DNA from: Anthoceros angustus
Taxonomy: Eukaryota; Streptophyta; Anthocerotopsida; Anthocerotales; Anthocerotaceae
Direction: 5' to 3'
Assembly (NCBI GenBank): GCA_010909165.1
Contig: VJWM01000197.1
Location: 167,501 to 231,500 of the forward strand
Length of the DNA stretch: 64,000 bases
Part shown: positions 18,729 to 29,715 of the stretch, piece after piece
Layout: the number at the start of each line of letters is the position of its first letter
How positions within the stretch are numbered: position 1 is the first letter of the stretch
Position numbers and translations under genes: made by a program
Notes under the pieces: generated by a model
Told to the model about the DNA's origin: nothing
The model's database searches: none
The model's input: the letters and a program-made list of their open reading frames with translations, nothing else

Positions 18729-21700
18729 ATGTCCACGTCTGGCGTGGATGTGCTTCCGCCCGGAGGCATACAAGCCGGGGTTGCAGAAGCTGTCCCGGAG
18801 GTGGAGGAGGAGGATGCATGTGACAAGACAGAAGAAGTGCGAGTTGTGGGAGACGTCTCGTCTGTGGATGGGAAGGAACAGGGAATTCTGAATGCGAGCG
18901 CATCATTGGTTACAATGTGTGAGAATGGCAACAAAACATCTTGCAATGAAGACGCGCCAAAGGAGGCCGCGGCGGGGAAGGTGGCTTCCGGGATGGTGAG
19001 CAGAAAGGATAAGCGGAAACAGTTGAAGAAGTTGAAGAGACAGCAAATTCGGCAGGAAGTGGCTGTGGCGAGGAAGGTCGAGGAGGATGCCCGGCTGGCT
19101 GATCCGGAAGAGCAGGCTAGGATACGGTTAGAGGAGCAGCAAGAAGCGGAAGCTTTGGCGCGGGAGGAGGCTGAGAATGATAGGCTGATGCAGCTCTGGC
19201 TTGAAAGGGATGAGCAGGACAGGAAGGAGGCCGAGCGGCGGCTACAGGATGAGCTGGCTCGGCAGGTAGGATGATGGGATGGATGGATGAGTATGTTGCC
19301 GTGGGAGGTTTGTTTCTTGTGCAGCTGATTGGATGAGTGACTGATGGCCCGTCGCTGGCTCTGCAGCAAGAGGAGGAAGAGGCCAGGAAGCTGGCGGAAG
19401 AGGACCAGCTTGAAGAGGGATGGGAGTATGTGGACGATGGACCAGCTCAGATAATCTGGCAAGGAAACGAGATCATCTTTAAAAAGCCTAAGAAGAAGGT
19501 CCTGAAGGCAGTTGGTGGCCAACCTAATGAGGTATTGTGATGTTGCCGGGCGTGAGGTAGGTTGTAGCAGAGGATAAGTCTGTTTTCTGCTCTAAAGGAT
19601 GTTCCACGTTGCGTTTTTTTGGTGCAGAAAGCTCAGGCGCCATCATCAAATCCTCTTCCACCTCAGGGTACAGCATTTGCAGCCCAGCGGCGGACAGAAC
19701 CTACGAGTCCATCCGAGAGTGCTGAGAAAACTCGGAATTTCGGGACTGAACAGGTGGGTTTGTCTACAATGGTTTCCCTAGAGCAATTGTTTTTTGTCTG
19801 CCTTCGTGGCAAAAACTGACAACATTACTTCTTCTGCGCTCTACCTCCAGGACAAAACACATTGTCCTTTCCATATCAAGACCGGAGTGTGTCGCTTTGG
19901 AGTTTCTTGCAGTCGAGCTCATGTGTATCCAGATAAATCTTGTACCTTGCTTATAAGGAACATGTACACTGGCCCAGGCCTGGCTTGGGAGCATGAAGAT
20001 GGGCTAGAGGTTTGTATTGTCCGTGTCTTGTGGTTGGCATTGGTCTGTATTGTGCTTGGGCATGTTTTCAGGGGAGTACGGCAAGTAACCTCCAGGGGTT
20101 GTGTAGTCAGCATGGTCCTGTGTATGAGTCGCACACCATAAGACTGTGTGATGGGGTAGCATTACGGTCCTTGTTTTCAGAATGCTCTGAAGCAGTGGTT
20201 ATTAGAAGTTGCTTGCTCAGCTGGGTGTGCAGTGCATAGTTTTTTTAACTGTTTCCTCCAGAATGTACTTGCACAACTACTGTGATTGGAGGTGGACAGC
20301 ACCTCTTGGCTGAGGCCCAAGATATGTGAGCCGTTCCGTATCCTGCTGTTAACTGTAGAGCTCCGCACCTTTGTTATTGCATAGTTTGCAGCAGATATTG
20401 AACTTCATTGTCGGAAAAGTGATTAATTGTGAAGGAGCAACCCTTTGGTGGATTGTGCCTGGAAGTCTCCTTGATTGTAACGCTTTGTCAGAGATGTTAG
20501 AATGCCAGGACCTGTTGGCCTTAGCTCTGTGAGGGCTACGTATGGCCATTTTATGGTGTTTTTGGCTGCTTAATGGATGACAGTACACTGAGGAGGAAGT
20601 CTACGACCATTTTGAAGAGTTTTACGACGATGTCCACGAGGAATTTCAAAAATGCGGGGAACTTGTTAATTTCAAGGTGACTGGTCTTGTCATTGTGTAG
20701 GTGGCTGATGACGATGCATGATATGACACCTGATCGCTTTCCTTCTCATTCTCCTGTTTACAGGTATGCAGAAATGCCTCTTCTCATTTACGAGGCAATG
20801 TATACGTCCAATATCGATCGAATGAGGATGCTATGTTGGCCTACAGCTCATTAAATGGGCGGTATTATGCTTCAAAGCAGGTCATCTCGCAAACCAGTTG
20901 CAAGCTTCCCTGCCTTTTTACTTCTGCATATTTCTGTTTGGGCTCGGTTGAGTGCAGTGACTGCAGACGCACATCCCGAACAGTTGCTAACCTTTTCTCA
21001 GTTAGTATGAGTCTTTCAAGGCATGAGACGTGCCACTTACCAAAGTGACTGGTTTTGGTATCATTTTTGCCACAGATCACGTGTGAGTTTGTCGGGGTTA
21101 CCCGATGGAGAGTGGCCATATGTGGAGAGTACATGAGGGCCAAATACAGGGTATGGTTCTGATTGCCCTGTGCGACGTCTGACTCCATTGCACGTCTTGG
21201 GTGCTTTTCTGATAAAGCATTATTGGTTATTAACTTGTTAACTGTGATTCATATCCTGTTTTGTCTCTGTTGACAGCCCTGTTCGCGTGGAACGGTGTGC
21301 AACTTCCTGCATTGCTTCCGGAATCCTCGGGGCGAGTACGCCTGGGCAGACTGGGATTTGCCGCCGCCAAGATATTGGCAGTGCATGATGGACCAACTTT
21401 TTAGTTGTAAAGGGGGGACGAGGCAGAGGAGGGAAGACGTGCACATCGAGAACGGAGAGAGGAGTTCACATCGGGGCAGGGCATCTGACCATCCCCACAA
21501 GAGCAGCAGGAGTCGTGCCCGGAGCCATTCCAGTGACAGGGAGGATCACCACCGCCATTCCCCCGACTCGGACGTGGTCGACAACGAAGCTGGACTCAAG
21601 CGCCCAAGGACAAGCACCGCTGACAAGCTATCTGACAGGGGTGAACACCACAGCGGAAGCAGGTCACGATTATCTAAAAAATCAACCAGGGAGCACAGCA

Positions 21701-22170
21701 GCGTCGACAAGTCCTCGGGAGGTGGGAAGAGCGGCAGAAGAACCACGGACCCCTCTACACCGGAGTCCGAGGATGAACGCGCCTTCCAAAGGGATCGGAG
21801 CAGGATCAGAAGGTGTGGGGAGGACAGACCTTCCAGGCGCGAGAGAAGCAGGTCTAGAAGCCGCAAAAGGGCAAGGCATTCCCGGCACGAGGAGGATGTG
21901 GAAGAGGATAGAACTTCCTCCAGAAGACACAGAGCTGTAGACTCCGGTGATGAGGACAGCGAGGAGCTGTCAACCCCAGTTGGCAGATGGAGGTCTAGTG
22001 AAACACCAGCAGAGTCCGATGAAGAGGCGGCTTCCAACAAGGATGGAAGTCGGTCGAGAAAGCGTAGATCAAGATCACTTCACTCCACTCATCGGACACA
22101 CAAGGCTCACAGGAGTGAGAGGTCCCTTGCTGAAGAATCACACGACCCAGATGATAGATGGCAATGCTAA
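18729..22170 (+). CDS. U2AF35-related splicing factor (ZRSR2/RGH3-like)
   Basis: An RNA-binding protein of about 721 residues. ZRSR2 proteins recognise the 3' splice site, mainly of U12-type introns, in the nucleus; the maize homologue is RGH3. Exons: 18729-19265, 19367-19531, 19628-19753, 19851-20009, 20584-20676, 20764-20880, 21076-21150, 21277-22170. All are in phase. Order of parts: an acidic N-terminus; a long Glu/Arg-rich helix ([15 protein letters not shown] onward); a CCCH zinc finger ([20 protein letters not shown]); a U2AF-homology RRM ([29 protein letters not shown]); a second CCCH finger ([12 protein letters not shown]); and a C-terminal Arg/Ser domain rich in RSRSRSRKR. The intron between the first finger and the RRM is 574 bp, five times its neighbours. 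The ATG at 18729 follows a possible splice acceptor, so an upstream 5' exon is possible. The RRM and two flanking fingers, with the extra N-terminal helix, separate it from U2AF35 itself. Confidence 0.9.
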
Positions 22171-22431
22171 CGTCCGTGTTGTTTTTGACGTGGATCGGAC
22201 GATTGCTGAGGTGTCGTTATCTCGGTAGTTTCCGCTCGTCCTGTTCACGCTGGCGTGGCCGATGCCCGTGCAACAATCCGTGTAAATATCTTCTCGTGGA
22301 TCTTCCCCGAGGCGTTCAAGTATCTGCATCCCAGCTGCCCCTTGGAATTCGGCTTGAGGCTCTCCTCCTTCCGCTCTCTCGCCGGGTTGTTCGTTGTTCT
22401 GGACCATCTGACCTGCCCTTGCCCAGCCATT

Positions 22432-23207
22432 ATGGGGTTGGACGCCTTGAAGCCGAGCAGGAGTGACGAGTTCATCTCCCGCGAGGAGCAGCTGCGCGGG
22501 GAGCAGGAGGTCCGCTACATTTTCGAGGCCGCTGCGCCGAAGCGGCCTCACAAGCCCGGGCGCAGCGACGAGGAGGAGGAGGAGGCGGACGGATATGTCC
22601 CCTCCGAGATTCCTGAGCTCCGCAAATTTCAGGAGTTGGAGGCCAGCGATGAGGTCGGGTCGGCCGCCGAGTCCAGAATAGAGCTTTGCGTTTGCGGAGA
22701 CATGCTGCGGATTTCCGGATCTGATGTTTTCGTTTGCTAGTGATGAAATGCAGCATCTGGATTTCACCGGGGACGGCGTCGTGAGCGGGGAGGAGTTTGT
22801 GGAGACGGAATATTACAAGGATTTGCTTGTTGCTGAGTCCGGGCAGCATCACACGGTGCGCGGCGTTGTGAGGCTGATGAGTTTGGACGGTTTTGAAGTA
22901 GAAGACGCTGTTTCCTGATTCGCGGTTTGGTGTGGTGTGGTGTGGCTAGACCGGCTCGGGTTTCATCAAGGTATCGGTCGACGGCCCGGAAGCCTTCCAT
23001 GTGGAGTCTGAGGATCCGTACACCAACCTCTACACAGGTCACTGTAGGACAAATCCCGCCACAAACGAGTGGGAGCCGTCGTCGGACGTGGTAAGAGTCT
23101 CCTGCCTATCCCTCCGCTTGCCTCATCTTTTGGCTACGGATTCTGAGCGATATTGTTTCCTGCAGGTGACTGTTGCTTCGGAGAAGCCACCTAGGAGTGA
23201 GAGTTAG
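22432..23207 (+). CDS. MEE59-like small plant protein
   Basis: Four exons (22432-22653, 22754-22855, 22950-23090, 23166-23207) join in phase to give about 168 residues. The protein starts MGLDALKPSRSDEFISREEQ, carries AAPKRPHKPGRSD and IPELRKFQELEA, then EFVETEYYKDL, QHHT, TGSGFIKVSVDG, and ends in EKPPRSES. This pattern (KRP-KP-RS, an IPEL-F-LE segment, YYKDL, HHT-G-GFI, an NPATN-W segment) is what I recall for the short conserved plant protein MATERNAL EFFECT EMBRYO ARREST 59. No biochemical activity is assigned to that family. The protein is hydrophilic, with no membrane segment. It lies 261 bp downstream of the ZRSR2-like stop codon, in the same direction. The family name rests on memory of the motif pattern; the gene structure itself is firm. 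Confidence 0.72.
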
Positions 23208-23788
23208 GCAGTCTGGATGAGCTTGAGGGAGGAACCAGGCCTCGGTAGATGTTCTACAAGTTGAGAGACGTGTCCCCAAATGTCCAGTCAGTTCATTCTG
23301 GTTTTTGAGACATTTTAACTTGCTGAGCGAATGCTTGGCTTACTATCAGGCGTTTCCAACGCTTTGTGTACATTTCCTGCATTGAAAGATACCAGCGCGT
23401 TTGCAATGCGTCGCTGTAAGCCTGTGCGTGAGATCCCGAACTTTGAGGTAAATTGTCTGGTTACCGACTGACTTTGACGCGCGCGGGTCTGGAGGACCCG
23501 GTGCCACCGCCCTATGTGCTCTGAAGGAATGTAAATCTCACGATCCCCCCCGCCTGGTGTGCTGCACGTGGGGGGCGTGGTGGGTATTGGATTCCGGAAG
23601 GGCAGGTGTGTCGATCATGTAGCGCCAGATCGAAAGAAGGGTGCTTCGACGGTCCAGTGGGCTCGACGCTCAAGGAATGTGGAACGCTGTTTGCCGATTC
23701 TTGTACTCAGGATCTGAATTTGCGAGTTTTAGGAGTGGTGGTGCTCGAACCCTGAGGAGGGATAGTATGTGATCGCTAGAAGGGCACC

Positions 23789-25642
23789 ATGGGGAATATC
23801 CTGCAGGATGAGCGGAGCCGTAGTCTGCTGCTGGTGAATCTGGCAGCTATTATGGAAAGGGCAGACGAGGCACTGCTGCCGGCGGTGTACAAGGAGCTTG
23901 GAAGAGCGTTGGATGCTTCTCCTTTTCAGCTGGGCTCCCTCACATTCGTGCGGTCCCTTACCCAGTCACTCTGTTTTCCGCTGGCAGCGTACTTGTCTGT
24001 CCACCACAATCGTGCCAGTGTGATTGCGCTGGGAGCAATTCTTTGGGCGGTGGCTACTTTTTTCGTCGGCGTCTCCACTTCGTTTCTGGAGGTATTTCGC
24101 ACGTTCTCTTCCTCTTTGAATGGAGCCGGAGGCTTTTTGGTGTTGGGGAGGTAAACTTGTGGTGCGATTTGTTGGGTCATGCAGGTGGCAGTGTCGCGGG
24201 CACTGAATGGCGTGGGGTTGGCGGTTGTCATTCCTGCTATACAGTCGTTGGTAGCAGACTCCACTGATGACGACAACCGTGGAACTGCTTTTGGTTGGCT
24301 GGCAGTCACCAGCAGCATCGGTTCCATCCTTGGAGGCACACTAGCACTGTTTCTAGCAGAAACAACAGTGTTGGGACTAGCTGGATGGAGATTGTCCTTT
24401 CATCTTGTGGCAGCTATCAGTCTTGTGGTGGCGTATTTCGTACACACTTACAGCGTTGATCCACGGGTCCTTGCTTGGGCGTCAGTATCTTTGTCAAGTT
24501 AGTTGTATGTGCTTCAGGCTTGCTCCACCTTTTGCACGTCTTCTTCAGGCTGCTCTGTTAACAATAACAACCCTGTGTGTGTCTCTGGAGCAACAGGCAT
24601 AGGCGAGAAGAGAAAGGTCTGGCTGTTATATGGTCAGATTTTAAGGAGATGTTAGAGGAAGCCAAGATTGTCACCGGGGTACGAACGTTTCAGATCATTG
24701 TAGCACAGGGAATTGCAGGAAGCTTTGCTTGGGGAGCTTTGGCATTTGCTCCGATGTGGCTGGAGCTTGTTGGTTTCTCGCACTCAATGACAGCCGGGCT
24801 TTTGGGCTTATGGACAGTGGCCACATCTTGTGGGGCTCTTTTTGGCGGAACGATGGGAGACTATCTGTCAACACGTCTTCCCAACACGGGAAGGATTATG
24901 CTTTCCCAGATCAGCTCCGGTGTAGGAGTTCCAATGGCAGGGGTTCTACTCCTCGCCTTGCCAGATGACCCTTCCTTTTGGTTCTTCTACGTTCTTGTTT
25001 TTGCCGTCATGGGATTCCTCATCTCCTGGAATGCACCTGCTACAAACAAGTGAGCGCCCCTCTACTTTCCTATCTCCTTCTCTCTTTTACTGGAGTCTTA
25101 ACTAGTCTGATAACCGATCTTCCCTTTTGTGCAGCCCAATTTTTGCAGAGATCGTACCAGAAAAGGCCAGGACCAACATCTATGCGTTGGACAGATCATT
25201 CGAGAGCCTGTTGGCAGCATTCGCTCCCCCGTTTGTGGGTTATCTGGCCCAGAGGTTCTTCGGCTATGTGGCCCCTGCGTCAGGTATTGACTTCCAACAA
25301 GAGGTTGCAACAGACCGGAAGAATGCAATGTCGTTGGCTCACGCCCTGTATGCGTGCATCGGAATTCCTCTCGCTATATGCTGTGCCGTTTACAGTTTTG
25401 TGTATTGTACCTACCCGAGAGATCGAGACACAGCGAGAGCGCAATCACAGCTGGACCACGAGCTTGAAGATGGAGTCAGTGTAGGCGTAGGCCACATCAG
25501 GTTGGAGACATACGCTGCTAGAGAAGACCCCGATGAAGCAGCTGGTGAACTGGAAACTGTGCAGCTGACAGATGCCACAGCAAAGTCCAACGAGGAGATA
25601 GTTGTCATGATTCCCAACGGCTTCACGAAAAGTGTAGCATAG
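23789..25642 (+). CDS. Major facilitator superfamily transporter (plant spinster-like group)
   Basis: About 519 residues from four exons (23789-24091, 24185-24480, 24597-25049, 25135-25642), all in phase. The start MGNILQDERSRSLLLVNLAA leads straight into a hydrophobic segment with AIMERADEALLPAVYKELG. SRALNGVGLAVVIPAIQSLV and STDDDNRGTAFGW match the MFS loop between helices 2 and 3 and helix 5 region. The second half has SFAWGALAFAPMWLE, SHSMTAGLLGL, GGTMGDYLSTRLP and ALDRSFESLLAAFAPP. The layout agrees with a 12-helix carrier with a central cytosolic loop and a charged tail of about 70 residues. It resembles the plant MFS group that includes At4g36790 and At2g18590, which have no settled substrate. 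The donor at 24481 (GTCAGT) is the least canonical splice site, but only that choice keeps phase. Confidence 0.88.
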
Positions 25643-26050
25643 GTAGTTTGTCACCGAAGTGTAGAATAGTCACTGACCCGCTATAACTACTTATCAAGCC
25701 CCATTCACCCTCGGTATTGACCAGGCCAAAAACAAATCGCTCACAAAACACGTTCCATGTACGTTATTCAAAAGAATTGGCTTCCCGTCCATCAATCGAA
25801 ACCGCCATTTTGGACGTAGGGACATGCATAGTTGGAGCGACATCCACGACGAACGCAAGAGTCCTACAGTTTAGAGCCCAAGGCAGAACCCCCATTCCTA
25901 TCAAAGCTCTAACTACGCACATGTTTTGTCACACACACAATTCCGAAGCTCTAATTACATACATTAGCCTTATTCTGCTTGGTTACTTACCTTTCCTACA
26001 AAATCGTCGATTTTTTTCGACTACATTGCAATCCTCATCCGCCCTTTTAA
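25643..26050. other. Intergenic region, nothing recognised
   Basis: This is the 3' flank of the MFS gene, leading into the LTR-like sequence. A 115-residue frame at 25717-26064 has no family resemblance. Confidence 0.4.
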
Positions 26051-26052
26051 AG

Positions 26053-26834
26053 GTAAAAAGTTAAAAGAGGTAAAAAAATTAATTAGTAGTTGTTGTGTTA
26101 AGAAGATGCATATGTTGCATGCTTCATGCAATCTCCTATCATAGAGGAATTGCTACAGCCACTAATGAAGAGCTGCCTAGTTGAGGTCAGGCTGGGGGAT
26201 ATATAAGGGCTAGAGCAGGGGCTTTGAGGACACTCATTTGAGAGAGCGGGCAAGTGTGCGCTCCAAGCCTTGTGTTGAGAGAGTTGTGGAGAGCTTAATT
26301 AGTAAGCTTGTCGTGGAGTCAAGGGCAGTAGCCAGTTGGGAGCAGGGTGTCATTTTGACCGAGTACTAGCTCAGTCCCCGGGACCGCTAGCGCTACGCCG
26401 GACTGCCTTTTCGACCCTTGGTCATTAAATATAATAAATAATAATATAAAAGATGCAGATCGCTGGAGTCCGCAGATCGCAGCCCAACCGCAGATCAGAA
26501 TCAAGGTCCATGATAAGATGTCCATGTGTCCATAATAATATAAATCCTTGGATATAAAATTAAGTAATTTATTAATTTTAAACCGAACCTTTTATGAACC
26601 CTCGGTCCCGAGGGTAATAGGGGACCGAGGGTGAGGACCGGACTCTTGAAGAACCTCCGGTCCCATGTTTTTTTTAACACATGCCGGGACCGGGACCGAG
26701 CTTGGGACGGGGTCAAAATGACACCCTGGTTGGGAGTAGATAGCCAGACTCAAGCGTGTACTCTATCAATAAAGAGCAGCACCTCGAGGAGGTGGCTTGC
26801 GAGTCGTCAGTGGACAGCGGGCTATTTGGAGCTA
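26053..26834 (+). mobile_element. 5' LTR of a degenerate Ty3/gypsy element, interrupted by a MITE
   Basis: After removing the 386-bp insertion at 26343-26728 and one copy of its target duplication, this region aligns with 27487-27955. Shared landmarks include AAGAAGATGCATATGTTGCA, GGATATATAAGGGCTA (TATA-like), TTTGAGGACACTCATTTGAG, AAGTGTGCGCT, GTCGTGGAGTCAAGGG, AATAAAGAGCAGCAC and GAGGAGGTGG. The two copies differ by many substitutions, and the downstream one has an extra block of about 90 bp. The exact LTR ends are uncertain. Confidence 0.8.
26343..26728. mobile_element. hAT-type MITE with perfect TIRs and an 8-bp target duplication
   Basis: The insert begins CAGGGTGTCATTTTGACC and ends with its exact reverse complement, GGTCAAAATGACACCCTG, giving 18-bp perfect terminal inverted repeats. 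It is flanked by GTTGGGAG at 26335-26342 and again at 26729-26736. An 8-bp target duplication with CAGGG termini is diagnostic of the hAT superfamily. At 386 bp it has no coding capacity, so it is non-autonomous. It sits inside the older LTR, giving a clear order of insertion. Confidence 0.93.
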
Positions 26835-27055
26835 CTTGCTGTGTCGCGAGGTTGAGAGTGCTGAGAATCGTGCAAGTCTCTTGTGGAGTGAATTGGCGAG
26901 GTCTTAGACTTGTAGGTCTTCATAAGTTGTTTCCAAAACTCTGCAATAAATCTGGGATCTCTATCACTCACAATCTGCATAGGCAGTCCATGTACCACAT
27001 ATATATGCTTCTTGAACAACTGAGCAACATCCCCGCTTCTACTCCATTTAGACAT
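26822..27055 (-). pseudogene. Ty3/gypsy integrase core fragment, inverted
   Basis: The minus-strand frame reads HGLPMQIVSDRDPRFIAEFW followed by KQLMK, the characteristic integrase core motif around the second catalytic aspartate. Only this short piece survives. It is opposite in orientation to the C-terminal pol fragment at 27126 and to the LTRs, so the element has been rearranged internally. Confidence 0.8.
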
Positions 27056-27125
27056 CTATATATGTACATGAGCTTTTTACCCGCCCTCCGAATAGTGTCG
27101 TCCACGACCAGCCTTCAAACTACAG

Positions 27126-27371
27126 TTGCTCGAATGGATCTTCTCTCATAATGTGTTGCATGTCTCTTTGTTGAAATCATTTGTGATTTCGAAAGAGAAT
27201 GAGGACATGAACAGGAAAGACTATGTCATCATGGTTCAACATAATCATGGACTGCGGGAGTTTGTTGAAGTCCTGGCAGAGAGAGAAGCGCCTGCTGTTC
27301 GTGGTTATGTACCAAAGTATCTGGTAAGGCTTCATGGTTATGCAAATCCTGCATGCATGGGTTTCACTTGA
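27126..27371 (+). pseudogene. Ty3/gypsy pol C-terminus with chromodomain-like tail
   Basis: The plus-strand frame reads NVLHVSLLKSF, the usual integrase C-terminal HNVFHVSLLK motif. It is followed by FVEVLAEREAPAVRGYVPKY and LVRLHGY, resembling a degenerate chromodomain. It ends in a stop shortly before the 3' LTR. No complete pol gene exists. Confidence 0.65.
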
Positions 27372-27486
27372 AGATGTGCAACAAGAATCATGGATGATCT
27401 TGCGTTACATTGGAAGTCATTGAGGACAATGACATCTTTCCAGTGGAGGAGAGAGTAATGGCACTGGTGAAATGAGATAGATTGGT

Positions 27487-27955
27487 GAAAAGTTAAAAGA
27501 GATAAAAAGTTAATTAATAGTTGCCTTGTTAAGAAGATGCATGTGTTGCATGCTTCATGCAATCTCCTGTTAGAGAGGAATTGCTACAACCGCTAATGAA
27601 GAGCTGCCCAGAGAGGACTCTTAGTGATCAGTGGTATGTAAGACTCCAATGAGTTAACAGCTGTCTAGTTGAGGTCAGGCAGCGGGATATAAAAGGGCTA
27701 CAACAAGGGCTTTGAGGACACTCATTTGAGAGAGAGCAGGCAAGTGTGCGCTACAAGCCTTGTGTTGAGAGAAAGCTATGGAGAGCTTAACTAGGAAACT
27801 TGTCGTGGAATTAACTCATAAGCATGTCGTGGAGTCAAGGGTAGTAGCCAGTTGGACATAGATAGCTAGACTCAAGCGTGTATTCTATCGATAAAGAGCA
27901 GCACCACGAGGAGGTGGTATGCGAGTTGTTAGTGGACGGCGGGCTACTTGGAGCC
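27487..27955 (+). mobile_element. 3' LTR of the degenerate Ty3/gypsy element
   Basis: This is the direct repeat of 26053-26834. It contains GGGATATAAAAGGGCTA as a TATA-like box and ATAAAGAGCAGCACCACGAG near a probable polyadenylation region. A purine-rich GTGGAGGAGAGAGTAATGG lies about 35 bp upstream and could be the polypurine tract. Confidence 0.75.
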
Positions 27956-29715
27956 TAGTGAGATGTGCAGCTTGGATTTCTATAAGGAAGCTAAATTGGC
28001 TGCGTAGTGAGGGGCGTTACTCTCGGGTTGTATGGTTTTTGATCTGTTTTGGCACGGTTCTTTCTTCCTTTCATCCTTCAGTATGCTCTCTGGTTTTATG
28101 TTGATTTTGTAGTATGCCAAGCTTATATGTTCTATGAAGTCCAGAATATCCCTTATCCAACTCTTTGAATTGTAGTTAGCAAGATTTCTTTTTATTTTAT
28201 CAATTCGTTGGGAGTGTAGAACGTGAAGAACATTTTTAGGTTTTGCTGATAGGAATTGTCTACGAGTATCATGCCCTTATCACAAACTCGTATATATATA
28301 ACTGTGGAGCGTGCCTTCAATTTTCGCAAGTTTGAACAGTTTCAACAGTACATAATATGTTAGGGTATGAGTGTAAACGGGGTGAAGGCTATGTGATACA
28401 ATATTGGATCGATAAGACCTAGGATACGTATTGGATCATGGAATGATACCAATACACGAGCAATTAATTAGCATTGTCTTATCCAGCAGGATTACCTTAA
28501 ATATCTAATTTTCAGTGAAGACCATCTTTGATCTGAACCTGTCCATCTTGTTGCACAAACCCTTACCCAACACCATGGCTTTGCAGCCATCCACACATCC
28601 TCTAGTGAACTTGTTGAACCACAGTTAGCAATTAACTCCTTGGTAAAATAATTTTTTAAAAGAGTTTTTGTTCATGGAAGATGTCTATGATTATCATGAC
28701 GCCCATGATATCCCTTGTTCAAGAGTAAACTAACGATCTCTCAAACGGTAAAGTGATGGGGTCTCAAAAAGTAAACTTATGAGCTCTCAAACGAGTAAAC
28801 TGATGAACTCTCAAACCTTAAGTGAATATTAAACGTCTCAAATAGTGATTAGCTTTCAAATGGTAAACTAAAGTTTTCAAAGCCAAACAGTTAGCCAACA
28901 CTCTACATCTTCTAAGTATAATCACTCAATATTGAGTAGAATATTACTGTGCATCTTCTAAGAATTTTTCTCGACAAAACCTCTAAGAATGCATGAGTTC
29001 GAGATGTGGCAACACATCAAAATGTGACCTAAAGAAATCTAAAAAACTTGGATGCTTGCTCATTTAAAGTTGCTTGAACGAACTGGTTAGAGATGTGGCA
29101 ACACATCAAAATATGACCTAGAGAAATCTAAAAAACTTGGATGCAGGCTCATTTAACGTTGCGTGAACGAACTGGTTACATTAATCTCCAGTAATTTAGG
29201 TATAAGGGAAGCGTTTTTTATAAGAAAATTTAAGTTCAAAAGGGATTCAAACTTGTTTGACGTGGTCGACGAGCCTCACAAATACATAGGATTTAATGCA
29301 GGGTGGAAGATATACCTACCCATGAACCTGGTGCACCCTCAAATTTGCGTGTCGATAAACCGATGAATTTATTTGGCAAATAGCTGGCAGCCCTAAGCTG
29401 GTCGCTCTTCCAACAGGGGTAGGAAACCCTTGAGAGCTCTCGTCTTTCACTCGACCGTCGCCGAGCGCAAGCCCGGATCCTCCCCGCCCCTTCCTTTGAC
29501 GCTGTCGCCTCTGGGCCTCTCTTCTTCTCAGCAGGCGTCCTAGCTTCCTCTCATGCTCAGTTGATAACGAGGCGCCCGCAAGCCCTTTCTCCACCGACGT
29601 CTCCCGGCCGCATTCTGCGAACCCGCTGCCTCATACACTGTGCTCCTCCGCGCCCCCGTGCCGGCTCCAGGCTCCCCTCCATCCCATTTCTGAGCAGCAA
29701 CGCCCGTTTCAGTTT
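27956..29715. other. AT-rich intergenic region with small tandem repeats
   Basis: No gene is seen. At about 28720-28870 a loose 20-25 bp unit built on CTCTCAAACGAGTAAACTGA recurs several times. An 89-bp unit is duplicated in tandem, 29002-29090 and 29091-29179 (starting AGATGTGGCAACACATCAAA). The GC-rich stretch 29430-29715 is presumably the promoter and 5' untranslated region of the following gene. Confidence 0.6.

Noticed and set aside
20690-20735. TGATGA and CTGA boxes suggesting an intronic C/D snoRNA in the ZRSR2-like gene
   Set aside because: The boxes are too close together and there is no terminal stem or C'/D' pair.
18729-22170. Calling the splicing factor plain U2AF35 (U2AF1)
   Set aside because: The long charged N-terminal helix before the first finger and the long RS tail fit ZRSR2/RGH3; U2AF35 starts almost directly at its first finger.
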